The position numbers and the translations under genes were made by a program. DNA of 64,000 bases, taken from Flavobacteriales bacterium. GTDB lineage: Bacteria; Bacteroidota; Bacteroidia; Flavobacteriales_D; Sanyastnellaceae. The stretch is from NCBI GenBank assembly GCA_947456965.1, contig CANGTU010000003.1, positions 1-64,000 of the forward strand, in the 5' to 3' direction. Positions 17,003-25,824 of this stretch are shown here, piece by piece (position 1 is the stretch's first letter; each line of letters begins with the position of its first letter). The notes under the pieces are model-generated. The model made no database searches and was not told the origin of the DNA. It worked only from the letters and a program-made list of their open reading frames with translations.

Positions 17003-17596
17003 ATGATGCTGACCAACCGATCCAAACAAGTGGTGCAGAAGGAGCTGACGCTGGCAGAGCAGCTCTATTTTCCAGCGATTCTGAAAGGAATGCTGATCAC
17101 CCTGAGCCACATCTTCCGCAAGACGCCCACCGTGCGTTATCCTGAGCAGAAGCGAGAAATTGCACCCGTTTATCGCGGACAGCATGTATTGAAGCGCGAC
17201 GAGGCAGGTGCCGAACGCTGCACGGCTTGTGGCCTCTGCGCTGTAGCCTGTCCGGCTGAGGCGATCACCATGGAAGCCGGAGAGCGCAAGAAAGGCGAGG
17301 AAGGCCTTTACCGTGAGGAGAAGTATGCAGCCGTATACGAAATCAATATGCTGCGTTGCATCTTTTGCGGGTTGTGTGAAGAAGCTTGCCCGAAAGAAGC
17401 CATATTTCTCACCGACCGCATAGTGCCGAGTTCCTTCACCCGTGGCGAAGAAATCTTCGGCAAGGATAAGCTTGTAGAGCCGGCTGATCAGCGAGTCGAT
17501 GTATCAAAACGTCAGACCAAAGCCGTGCTCGACTTCAAACAGGACAAGCGCCATTACCATAACCAAACCCATTCGGATCGCCTCCTCTCACGATGA
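17003..17596 (+). CDS. nuoI: NADH-quinone oxidoreductase subunit I (ferredoxin-type)
   Basis: Peripheral-arm subunit holding two [4Fe-4S] clusters (N6a, N6b) that carry electrons towards the quinone. In its 197 residues the motifs CTACGLCAVACP (Cys 73, 76, 79, 83) and CIFCGLCEEACP (Cys 119, 122, 125, 129) are complete. An N-terminal amphipathic stretch would lie against NuoH. The stop overlaps the nuoJ start by four bases. Confidence 0.97.
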   Translation: MMLTNRSKQVVQKELTLAEQLYFPAILKGMLITLSHIFRKTPTVRYPEQKREIAPVYRGQHVLKRDEAGAERCTACGLCAVACPAEAITMEAGERKKGEEGLYREEKYAAVYEINMLRCIFCGLCEEACPKEAIFLTDRIVPSSFTRGEEIFGKDKLVEPADQRVDVSKRQTKAVLDFKQDKRHYHNQTHSDRLLSR

Positions 17597-18096
17597 TTAC
17601 TGAATACCTCTTCTGGTTCCTTGCGTTTGTTTCGGTGTTTGGCGGAGTAGCCACCATCCTCTCGCGCAATCCGGTGCACAGTGTATTGTACCTGATCCTG
17701 ACCTTCTTCGCCATTGCAGGCCATTATCTTCTGCTCAATGCCCAGTTTCTGGCTGCGGTGCATGTGATCGTTTATGCCGGCGCCATCATGGTTCTGTTTC
17801 TTTATGTGATCATGATGCTCAACCTCAACCGGCTCGATGCCGAAAAACGCACTCTGATTGGCAAGGTGACAAGCGCGGTATCTGCCGGGCTCCTGCTGCT
17901 GGTTATGGTGGGCGTGGCCCGGGGAGGAAGTGAGGCTGGCGAAGCACCTGCGGAGAGCATTGATGCCGGACTTGTCGAAAATCTCGGTCAGGTTCTCTAC
18001 CGCGACTTCCTGCTGCCGTTTGAAATGGCCTCGGTGCTCTTCTTAGGTGCCATGGTAGGTGCCGTATTCCTGTCCAAGAAAGAACTCAACTCCTGA
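17593..18096 (+). CDS. nuoJ: NADH-quinone oxidoreductase subunit J
   Basis: Membrane subunit of complex I, 167 residues with five predicted spans. The third span contains the typical VHVIVYAGAIMVLFLYVIMML stretch (broken here for length: HVIVYAGAIMVLF), whose pi-bulge helix couples quinone chemistry to proton pumping in structures of the complex. Overlaps nuoI by four bases and precedes nuoK by 22 bases. Confidence 0.95.
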   Translation: MITEYLFWFLAFVSVFGGVATILSRNPVHSVLYLILTFFAIAGHYLLLNAQFLAAVHVIVYAGAIMVLFLYVIMMLNLNRLDAEKRTLIGKVTSAVSAGLLLLVMVGVARGGSEAGEAPAESIDAGLVENLGQVLYRDFLLPFEMASVLFLGAMVGAVFLSKKELNS

Positions 18097-18118
18097 TCAC
18101 TCTCCCTTCCTCCCAATT

Positions 18119-18436
18119 ATGGAACTCATTCCCGGCGTAACGACAGAACACTACCTGGTCCTGAGCCTGATCTTGTTCTGTCTGGGCATTTTCGGTATCC
18201 TCTACCGGCGCAATGCCATTCTGATGTTCATGTGTGTGGAATTGATGCTGAATGCATCCAACCTCGCACTTGTTGCCTTTTCCCGCATGTGGGGAGATAC
18301 AGGCGGACAAGTTTTCGTATTCTTCATCATGGTCGTGGCTGCGGCTGAAGTAGCCGTGGGACTCGCCATCCTGATGTTGCTTTACCGCAACATGGGAACC
18401 ACCCAAACCGATGTGCTCAATAAAATGAAGTGGTAA
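18119..18436 (+). CDS. nuoK: NADH-quinone oxidoreductase subunit K
   Basis: Small membrane subunit of complex I, 105 residues, three spans. The two buried glutamates used in proton transfer are visible, in MCVELMLNASNLAL and in AAAEVAVGLAI. ATG 18119 is chosen because a longer frame from 18059 would overlap nuoJ by 38 bases and add a polar, non-homologous leader. Ten bases separate it from nuoL. Confidence 0.95.
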   Translation: MELIPGVTTEHYLVLSLILFCLGIFGILYRRNAILMFMCVELMLNASNLALVAFSRMWGDTGGQVFVFFIMVVAAAEVAVGLAILMLLYRNMGTTQTDVLNKMKW

Positions 18437-18446
18437 TCCGCCGACC

Positions 18447-20339
18447 ATGGAAAGACTCGTTACTCTGATACCGCTGTTTCCGCTAGCCGGATTCCTCTAT
18501 ATCACCTTTCTGAGCAAAGGACTATCCCGCTCTTTCGTTGGCACCGTTGGCGCAGGCGCTATCCTGTTGTCTTTTGTGGCCTCGGTGCTGGTATTCAGCA
18601 CGCAGCTCCACGGCGAACCCGTGGTGGTCAAGGTTTTTGACTGGATCACGGCAGGTAGCTTTGAGGTGGACTTCGCCTTTCTGGTAGATCCGCTGAGCAC
18701 CATCTACCTGCTGTTCATCACGGGAGTGGCTTTTCTCATCCATGTATACTCCGCCGGCTACATGCATGATGATGAAGGGTTCAATCGCTTCTTCGCCTAC
18801 CTCAACCTGTTTGTTTTCTTCATGCTCATTCTGGTGCTGGGTGACAGCTACCTCACCATGTTCGTGGGATGGGAAGGCGTTGGGCTTTGCTCTTATATGC
18901 TCATTGGATTCTGGTACAAGGACATGCGAAACAACGACGCCGCGAAAAAGGCCTTTATTGTGAATCGCATTGGTGATCTCGGGTTCATCCTCGGCATGGT
19001 GCTCGTATTTATTTACTGCGGAACGCTGAGTTTCGGTGAGCTGTACATTATGGATACGGCCATTTCCGGCTTGCATGGTGAAGTGGCCACGGCAGCCGCT
19101 ATCCTGCTGTTCGTTGGCGCTATGGGCAAGAGTGCACAGATTCCGCTGCACACCTGGCTGCCTGATGCCATGGCCGGACCCACGCCGGTTTCCGCGCTGA
19201 TCCACGCTGCCACCATGGTCACTGCCGGCATCTATATGGTCGCGCGCAGCAGCCAGCTCTTTCAGATGAGCGAAACCGCCTCCGCAGTCGTCGTCATCGC
19301 AGGCCTCCTCACCTCCCTGCTTGGAGCTACGATTGCACTCACGCAAAATGACATCAAGAAAGTACTTGCCTATTCTACGGTAAGTCAACTCGGCTTCATG
19401 TTCGTGGCCCTTGGCATGGGTGCCTATACGATCGCCGTTTTCCACGTCATTACCCACGCCTTCTTTAAAGCACTTCTGTTCCTGGGTTCGGGCTCTGTGA
19501 TCCATGCCATGGGTGGAGAGCAGGATATTCGCCGCATGGGCGGACTCAAGTCCCATATGCCAGTAACCTACTGGACCTTCCTGATTGGCACCATCGCCAT
19601 TTGCGGTATTTTCCCCTTTGCCGGATTCTTCTCGAAGGATCAGATTCTTGCCCATGCGCTCGAGCACAACATTCCGGTATTCGCACTCCTGATGCTGGCC
19701 TCGATGGGAACGGCATTCTACATGTTCCGGATGTTCTATCTCACCTTTCATGGTCATTTCCGGGGTTCACATGAGCAGGAGCATCACCTGCATGAATCGC
19801 CCAGGGTGATGACTATTCCGCTTGTGGTGCTCGCTGTGCTTTCAACAGTGGGTGGCTTCATTGGCTTCCCTCACGCAATAGGCGAGTCCATCGGCATTCA
19901 CCATTGGCTTGACCATTTCCTTGAAAACACAGTAGTCATGAGCTACAGTACCCTCTCGGCGGGCAGTGAGGTCATTCTCGCCGTGGTGGCCATGGCTGCA
20001 GCCGCAGTGATGATCTGGTATGCCTTCTCGGTGTATGTGAAAAAAGGCACCCGTGCACTGGAAGACGATGAGGTAGAGTCTCAGGCCCATCGCCTGCTCG
20101 CCAATAAGTACTGGTTTGACGAGCTGTATGATGCCACCATAAGGCGGCCGGCAGATGCCCTTTCAGGCTGGCTTTCCCGACTTGTGGAGCCGCGCATGAT
20201 TGACGGGGCCGTAGAGGGGTCCGGGCGACTTACCCGCTGGTCAGGCGAAGCCGTGCGCACCATCCAGAATGGATCCCTCACCACCTATCTCCTGGCCATC
20301 ATCGCAGGAGTTATTCTTATGCTGATCTGGTTGAACTGA
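18447..20339 (+). CDS. nuoL: NADH-quinone oxidoreductase subunit L
   Basis: Distal antiporter-like proton-pumping subunit of complex I. 630 residues, around 16 spans, including the long lateral helix expected at the C-terminus. Signatures: the MFVGWEGVGLCSYMLIGFW region near residue 140 with the key Glu, the broken-helix Lys region HTWLPDAMAGPTPVSALIHA near 235, and a histidine-rich loop (HEQEHHLHESPR) near 445. Length matches the family. Confidence 0.96.
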   Translation: MERLVTLIPLFPLAGFLYITFLSKGLSRSFVGTVGAGAILLSFVASVLVFSTQLHGEPVVVKVFDWITAGSFEVDFAFLVDPLSTIYLLFITGVAFLIHVYSAGYMHDDEGFNRFFAYLNLFVFFMLILVLGDSYLTMFVGWEGVGLCSYMLIGFWYKDMRNNDAAKKAFIVNRIGDLGFILGMVLVFIYCGTLSFGELYIMDTAISGLHGEVATAAAILLFVGAMGKSAQIPLHTWLPDAMAGPTPVSALIHAATMVTAGIYMVARSSQLFQMSETASAVVVIAGLLTSLLGATIALTQNDIKKVLAYSTVSQLGFMFVALGMGAYTIAVFHVITHAFFKALLFLGSGSVIHAMGGEQDIRRMGGLKSHMPVTYWTFLIGTIAICGIFPFAGFFSKDQILAHALEHNIPVFALLMLASMGTAFYMFRMFYLTFHGHFRGSHEQEHHLHESPRVMTIPLVVLAVLSTVGGFIGFPHAIGESIGIHHWLDHFLENTVVMSYSTLSAGSEVILAVVAMAAAAVMIWYAFSVYVKKGTRALEDDEVESQAHRLLANKYWFDELYDATIRRPADALSGWLSRLVEPRMIDGAVEGSGRLTRWSGEAVRTIQNGSLTTYLLAIIAGVILMLIWLN

Positions 20340-20370
20340 ACCCCACGAACGGGAAAATGATATTGCCCTG

Positions 20371-21819
20371 ATGCTAACCCTTGCCCTCATCGCCCTTCCG
20401 CTTATTTCCGCGCTGCTCATTTTCGCGCTCGGAGCAAAGCCCGCACGCACCCTGGCCCTGGGATCTTCCCTGCTTAGTCTGCTCCTGTCACTGGGCGCTT
20501 ACTACCTTGTGCATGCAGGACAGACCGAACTGCTCGCCTTTGATCAGGCCTGGATTGGTCCGCTCGGTCTGCGATTTGCGTTCAACCTGGATGGAATCAG
20601 CCTCGTCCTTGTGCTGCTCACAGCCATCACTACCCCGCTCATTATCTGCTCCACCTGGAATAAGGAGATATCCAATCCTCACCTCTTCCACGGCCTCACC
20701 TTGCTCATGGTGGCCTCCATGACCGGTGCCTTCACGGCGGCCGACGGACTGGTATTCTACCTGTTCTACGAGATAGCCCTTATACCCATTTTCTTCATTG
20801 TGATGTCCTGGGGCGGTGAAAACCGGGTGCGCATTACCCTGAAGTTTTTCCTGTACACCCTCTTCGGCAGTCTGTTTATGCTGCTGTCTCTTCTTTATGT
20901 CTACCATCATACACCCAACGGGTCATTTGCTTTTGAAGACCTCTATGCTGCCGGGCGGATGCTTTCAGCCGGAGAGCAGGGTTTAGTGTTTGCCGGACTC
21001 TTCATCGCTTTTGCCGTCAAGATGCCGGTTTTTCCATTCCACACCTGGCAGCCGGCCACCTACAGCACTGCACCTACTGCGGGCACCATGCTGCTGGCCG
21101 CCATCATGCTGAAGATGGCCACATACGGACTCGTGCGTATAGCGGTTCCGATGCTGCCAGATGGGATCATGGAATACGGCAGCTGGGCCATTGTCCTCTC
21201 GGTGATAAGCGTTGTGTATGCCTCCTTCATGGCCATCGTGCAGAAGGACTACAAGCTGCTGATTGCTTATTCATCCATCGCACACGTTGGTCTGATCTCA
21301 GCCGGTGTGCTTACCGGCACCGACACCGGCATCGCGGGTGGTACGTTTGAGATGTTCTCTCATGGTGTGCTGAGCGTTGGACTCTTCTTCGTGTATGACA
21401 TTCTGGAACGGAGGATGGGGTCAGGAGAGATGGCCCGCATGGGTGGTATCCGCGAAGTGAATCCCCTGTTCGCCTTCCTGTTCTTCGCCATCGTGATGGG
21501 CTCGGTGGCCCTTCCATTCACCAGTGGGTTTGTTGGCGAATTCCTCCTCATTCAGAGCCTGGCAACAGCCAATATCTGGTACGCGGTATTCGGTGGTCTT
21601 ACGGTAATCCTCGGGGCTGTTTACATGCTTCGCGCCTTCCAGTTGATGATGCTTGGTGAGGCGAATGTGCACACGCGCTCTTTTGCAGCGCTCAGCCGTC
21701 AGGAAACCATCCTGTTATCCATCATTGTAGCGCTGGTGGTGGTGGCCGGCATCTATCCCGCTCCTCTGCTCGACATCCAGGCCGAAGCCCTTCACAACCT
21801 TATCGGATCATTTCACTGA
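20371..21819 (+). CDS. nuoM: NADH-quinone oxidoreductase subunit M
   Basis: Antiporter-like proton-pumping subunit of complex I. 482 residues with about 14 spans; the motifs FYLFYEIALIPIFFIVMSWG (Glu in span 5) and FHTWQPATYSTAPTAGTMLL (central broken helix) are present. Starts 31 bases after nuoL and overlaps nuoN by one base (TGATG). Confidence 0.96.
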   Translation: MLTLALIALPLISALLIFALGAKPARTLALGSSLLSLLLSLGAYYLVHAGQTELLAFDQAWIGPLGLRFAFNLDGISLVLVLLTAITTPLIICSTWNKEISNPHLFHGLTLLMVASMTGAFTAADGLVFYLFYEIALIPIFFIVMSWGGENRVRITLKFFLYTLFGSLFMLLSLLYVYHHTPNGSFAFEDLYAAGRMLSAGEQGLVFAGLFIAFAVKMPVFPFHTWQPATYSTAPTAGTMLLAAIMLKMATYGLVRIAVPMLPDGIMEYGSWAIVLSVISVVYASFMAIVQKDYKLLIAYSSIAHVGLISAGVLTGTDTGIAGGTFEMFSHGVLSVGLFFVYDILERRMGSGEMARMGGIREVNPLFAFLFFAIVMGSVALPFTSGFVGEFLLIQSLATANIWYAVFGGLTVILGAVYMLRAFQLMMLGEANVHTRSFAALSRQETILLSIIVALVVVAGIYPAPLLDIQAEALHNLIGSFH

Positions 21820-23195
21820 TGAAAGAACTGCTCATCTCCTCACTGCTCGGGATTTCCGTCCTGCTGTTTGACCTGCTCCGCCTGCGCAGGGCCATCCTTC
21901 CGCTGGTAGCTGCAGGGCTGATTGCCCTTGTGGCTGTCGTGGTGGTGGACTGGGGCACGGCCTCCAATCCATTTGGCAACAACATGATGCTGATGGATGG
22001 ATATGCACTTGCCTCGATCGGTATATTGGCTCTGCTCACCCTGTTCTGGTTCGCTATCACGTCTGATTCGTATCCGGCCCAGTCGCGCCGCACAGACCTC
22101 TACGCTCTGGTGCTGTTCAGCATGACGGGAGCAGTAGTTCTCGTTTCTTATACGAATCTCGTGATGATGTTCCTGGGCATCGAGATTCTTTCGATCCCCC
22201 TTTATGTGCTAGTCTCCAGCGACAGGCAGAACCCACTTTCCAATGAAGCCGGGTTCAAGTACTTCTTTCTGGGCGCAGTGGCTTCAGCCATCCTGCTCTT
22301 CGGGATTGCTCTGGTATATGGCGCAACAGGAACATTTGACTTCACTGAGCTTGGCGCTGCTGTATCGGCTTCCACATCCAATCTGATGCTGAAAGCGGGC
22401 ATTGCCATGATGCTGGCCGGATTTGCATTCAAGGTATCAGCTGCCCCTTTCCACTTCTGGACTCCCGATGTGTATCAGGGTTCACCCACGACTGTCACGG
22501 CGTATATGTCATCTGTAGTGAAGGCCGGTGCATTCCTTGCCCTTTTCCGTCTTTGCACAGGACCATTCAGCGCGGTGATGGATGGATTCACCGACATGCT
22601 CGCATTCCTGGCTGCACTCACCCTGGTGGTATCCAACCTGATGGCTGCGGTGCAAACCAACGTAAAGCGCATGCTGGCTTTCTCAAGTATTTCCCATGCG
22701 GGATTTCTGCTTGCCGGTGTGATGACCGGGGGCGAAACGGGCCCCGGCATACTGCTTTACTACTCGCTTACCTATGGAATCGCCAGCATCACGTCATTCG
22801 CAGTATTGCACGTCGTTTCTTCTTATCAGAACGGCGCCATGGAATATGATGCCTTCCGCGGCCTTGTACGGCGCAATCCATTTCTGGCGGGAGCAATGAC
22901 CATCGCTCTGCTGTCCATGGCCGGGATTCCCCCGATGGCTGGCTTCATGGCCAAATATTTTATCATCTCGGGAATCATTTCCACCGATATGGTATGGCTG
23001 GCGGTGCTCATGGTCCTCACTTCGGTGGTGGGCATGTACTATTACCTCCGGGTCATTATCGCCATGTTCACGCCGGTCGAAAATGCCGGACGGATTATGC
23101 TGCGCGGATTGCAGCACTATACCTACATCCTGCTCAGTTTGCTGATGATCATCCTTTTCTTTGCTTCGGGGTTTTTCGAGGTCCTGAATTTCTGA
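21819..23195 (+). CDS. nuoN: NADH-quinone oxidoreductase subunit N
   Basis: Third antiporter-like proton pump of complex I and the last gene of the operon. 458 residues, about 14 spans, with FLGIEILSIPLYVLVS near residue 112 and FHFWTPDVYQGSPTTVTAYM near 210. The gene ends 9 bases from the convergent lptD stop; I see no clear terminator hairpin in between. Confidence 0.95.
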   Translation: MKELLISSLLGISVLLFDLLRLRRAILPLVAAGLIALVAVVVVDWGTASNPFGNNMMLMDGYALASIGILALLTLFWFAITSDSYPAQSRRTDLYALVLFSMTGAVVLVSYTNLVMMFLGIEILSIPLYVLVSSDRQNPLSNEAGFKYFFLGAVASAILLFGIALVYGATGTFDFTELGAAVSASTSNLMLKAGIAMMLAGFAFKVSAAPFHFWTPDVYQGSPTTVTAYMSSVVKAGAFLALFRLCTGPFSAVMDGFTDMLAFLAALTLVVSNLMAAVQTNVKRMLAFSSISHAGFLLAGVMTGGETGPGILLYYSLTYGIASITSFAVLHVVSSYQNGAMEYDAFRGLVRRNPFLAGAMTIALLSMAGIPPMAGFMAKYFIISGIISTDMVWLAVLMVLTSVVGMYYYLRVIIAMFTPVENAGRIMLRGLQHYTYILLSLLMIILFFASGFFEVLNF

Positions 23196-23204
23196 TTCCC
23201 CGGG

Positions 23205-25805
23205 CTAGTAAAGCAGTTGCTCGTTGCCCAGATTGCCGCGACGCTGGATTTTGAGATCCTTGAGCAGGGCAGAGCGGATATTCAACTGGACCATGTAGCT
23301 CCTGCGTTCTCCGAAAGGCACCACATTCGCTGAAAGCTCCCAGCAATGGATCAGCCAGTGCAGCGAAAAAGAGGTCGTCGTGAACCGGTTTTGTTCAAAG
23401 TCGTATCCGGTCATGGTACTCAATGCCCAGTTCTTGAAGAGGGTGACATCACCGCTGAACATGACCGCCTGTGTGATGGTCGTCGTATCGGCCTGAAGAG
23501 AGCGGTTCCATGTCCGCGACAACCGCAAGTTATACCCGAGAGTAAAACTCCAGGGCACGTTGAAATCAACGAACGACTCCTGATTGCGGGTAAGCATTGT
23601 CTGTTCTTCCTGTGTGAGGGTTTGTGATTCCCGCACGGCCTGTTCTATATCCTGACCACCTTGTCCACCTGCAAACCTGAAATTCAGAGCCAGGTTGGCG
23701 CCTTCCAATCGTGTGAACCGGCGTTTGCTGTTCCATAGCCCCTGATTGATTTCATTGCCCAGGCTATCGCGGTCGTAGAAAGAGTGCGTGCTGTTGTAGT
23801 TGATGGTCACATTCTGCGCAATGGTGGTGAATGCGCTCATGGCCAGATTGCTCCAGCCGAGCGAGTCGGCCATGAAGTTGTAGTTCGTTTGCAGCCGGTA
23901 TCCCTCGATAATCTTCACCTTTTTGTATTCGCCTTTCTGGGATTTGCGGTCACGCACCTTAGCCTCTATGTTCTGATTGAGGCCGAGGTTGAGGCTGGCC
24001 GATTCCCGCGTCGCTGCCGGTCGGAAGCGCGCAGCATCAAACGGACTGTAACCGATAAACTCGCCGTCATCGGCATAAAACCCGAAGCGCTGAGTAGTCA
24101 GACGAGGAGTATAACTCACTCCGGCAGATGGCTGTATCATGTGGCGCAGTGCCTTCAGGCGCTTGCCCTGGCGTAAGTTCCATATACCGTAGATATTGGA
24201 ATTGGCTGAAACCCCCACATTCCACGTGCCTGCGAAGCCCAGGCGCGGAATGGTATCCAGTACTTCCCGTCTGAGGTCTTCATCCATAACAGGAAGCACC
24301 TGGCGGAACGTCACGAAACCTGCCGCAGTTGCATTCGGGTTAATGGTAGCATACGGGCCCAGTTTCCAGGAAGTGGATGCTGTGCTGTTCATGCGAATTC
24401 CATTCTGCATCCGGCCCGCCAGAGCACCCAGATTATCCATCCGGATATTCTGCTCCTTCTCGGAGATAAAATTCTCCATGGTCACGGTACCATTGATCCC
24501 GATGGGGCTTTTTGGAAACAAGCCCGACAACAGGTTGATCCTGGAGATATTCATGGTGGCGGAAGGCAATGTGATCTGAACCTGTCTGGTTTGAGTGTTT
24601 TGGGTATGGTTCGCATTTACAGCGACAGAATACGGGCGGCCCGGGAATGATTTGCTCCATTGAAGACCTGAGTTGAAGGTACCGGAGAGGAAATCCTGCT
24701 GTGTCGAGTTCAGGTTATTGCGGAAGTTCTGACTCGAACCCACGTTGACATTCGCATTGAATCGTGAGTTGGGTCTCGCCTTTGGATCCTGAGCGTGATT
24801 CCACTGCAGGTTGAAGGTCACCTGTCTTGAAAAATTGGGTAGCTGCTCCATGCCGTTCACGTTGACTGTGCGCGACACATTGAACCCACCACTATAGCGG
24901 TAGCGCTTCTTGTAGTTGGTGATGTTGCGAACGCTCCATGAGCCGCGTGTATACACATCGAACAGCATGCGCGTATCCCAATGTTCCGACAGCGGCAAAA
25001 AGTATCCCAGGTTTTGCACGAAGAATCCCTTTCGCTGGCCGTTGCCGTAGCCGGGAAGAATGATCCCATGAGTGCTGGTGCGCCTGTTGGGAAAGAAACC
25101 AAACGGAAGTGCAAGAGGCAGCGGAACCTTTCTTACCTTGAGATACAAAGGGCCGGATACGACCTTTTCATCCGGGATAACGATCGCTCTGGAGAGGTGA
25201 AAATGGAAATGTGGATTGGGATGATCGCATGTAGTAAACTTTCCGTTGCGGATGTGTAACCAGTCATTATCCTGCTTTTTTGAAACCGCCGAGTGAAGGT
25301 GGGCCTCTCCCTCGGCTGTATGAACCCCATAGCTGAGCCCCTTGCTCGTCTTGAAGTGATACACCAGCGAATCCTGGTCGAACTGATTCTCACCCTCGGT
25401 GAATACAGGTCTGCCAACCAGCGCGCCTGTGCTGTCCGGAATGCCGGATGCGCGGGCAATCATGGTTTCAAAAGAGAAGACAATGCGTGCGCCTTCTACT
25501 TTGATGTCTCCATATTCCACGCGGGATCCCATTCCATAGAGCCAAACCTCCTTACGGGTGAGATCAAAGACGGTGCTGTCCTTCCCGAAGTAGATTACCT
25601 TATCCCGGATACCGCTATCTGCCTCAACCATACTTAGGGTGGTATCCGTCGCGTTCACGGGAGGAAGAATCAAGGTGTCGCCCACCGGCGGAGTAGTTTG
25701 TGCCGGTAGCTTGACGACCCCGATTATCAACACAACCGCGAGGATAATTGCCCGGATGGCCCGATTATGGACGGTTTCAGGAAAATATTTTTGTAAAATC
25801 TGCAC
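23205..25805 (-). CDS. lptD: LPS-assembly outer membrane protein LptD
   Basis: Outer membrane beta-barrel that inserts lipopolysaccharide into the outer leaflet. The 866 residues comprise a hydrophobic export signal (about 18-36), an OstA-like N-terminal region (YGDIKVEGARI, RPVFTEGENQFDQDSLVY, LHIRNGKFTTCDHPNPHFHF) and a long barrel ending in strands. The Y-x-x-G-x-I-x-x-x-G and GKFTTC motifs fit the Bacteroidota form. The start is a GTG at 25805 only three bases from the divergent amidase start; a TAGTTTTG box lies upstream on this strand. A downstream start cannot be excluded, but it would cut the signal peptide. Confidence 0.85.
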   Translation of the reverse strand: MQILQKYFPETVHNRAIRAIILAVVLIIGVVKLPAQTTPPVGDTLILPPVNATDTTLSMVEADSGIRDKVIYFGKDSTVFDLTRKEVWLYGMGSRVEYGDIKVEGARIVFSFETMIARASGIPDSTGALVGRPVFTEGENQFDQDSLVYHFKTSKGLSYGVHTAEGEAHLHSAVSKKQDNDWLHIRNGKFTTCDHPNPHFHFHLSRAIVIPDEKVVSGPLYLKVRKVPLPLALPFGFFPNRRTSTHGIILPGYGNGQRKGFFVQNLGYFLPLSEHWDTRMLFDVYTRGSWSVRNITNYKKRYRYSGGFNVSRTVNVNGMEQLPNFSRQVTFNLQWNHAQDPKARPNSRFNANVNVGSSQNFRNNLNSTQQDFLSGTFNSGLQWSKSFPGRPYSVAVNANHTQNTQTRQVQITLPSATMNISRINLLSGLFPKSPIGINGTVTMENFISEKEQNIRMDNLGALAGRMQNGIRMNSTASTSWKLGPYATINPNATAAGFVTFRQVLPVMDEDLRREVLDTIPRLGFAGTWNVGVSANSNIYGIWNLRQGKRLKALRHMIQPSAGVSYTPRLTTQRFGFYADDGEFIGYSPFDAARFRPAATRESASLNLGLNQNIEAKVRDRKSQKGEYKKVKIIEGYRLQTNYNFMADSLGWSNLAMSAFTTIAQNVTINYNSTHSFYDRDSLGNEINQGLWNSKRRFTRLEGANLALNFRFAGGQGGQDIEQAVRESQTLTQEEQTMLTRNQESFVDFNVPWSFTLGYNLRLSRTWNRSLQADTTTITQAVMFSGDVTLFKNWALSTMTGYDFEQNRFTTTSFSLHWLIHCWELSANVVPFGERRSYMVQLNIRSALLKDLKIQRRGNLGNEQLLY

Positions 25806-25824
25806 TTAATGGGCTTCAAAACTA
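25786..25824. promoter_or_regulatory. Face-to-face -7 boxes of lptD and the amidase
   Basis: On the plus strand TATTTTTG (25786-25793) precedes the amidase starts; on the minus strand TAGTTTTG (25824 down to 25817) precedes the lptD GTG by 11 bases. Each box therefore lies inside the other gene's 5' end. Neither has TTG at 19 bases. The arrangement implies overlapping, possibly mutually interfering promoters. Confidence 0.5.

Noticed and set aside
18522-19757. 411-codon minus-strand frame over nuoL
   Set aside because: Lies within a well conserved complex I gene; composition rich in His, Glu and Gln is typical of antisense shadow frames.
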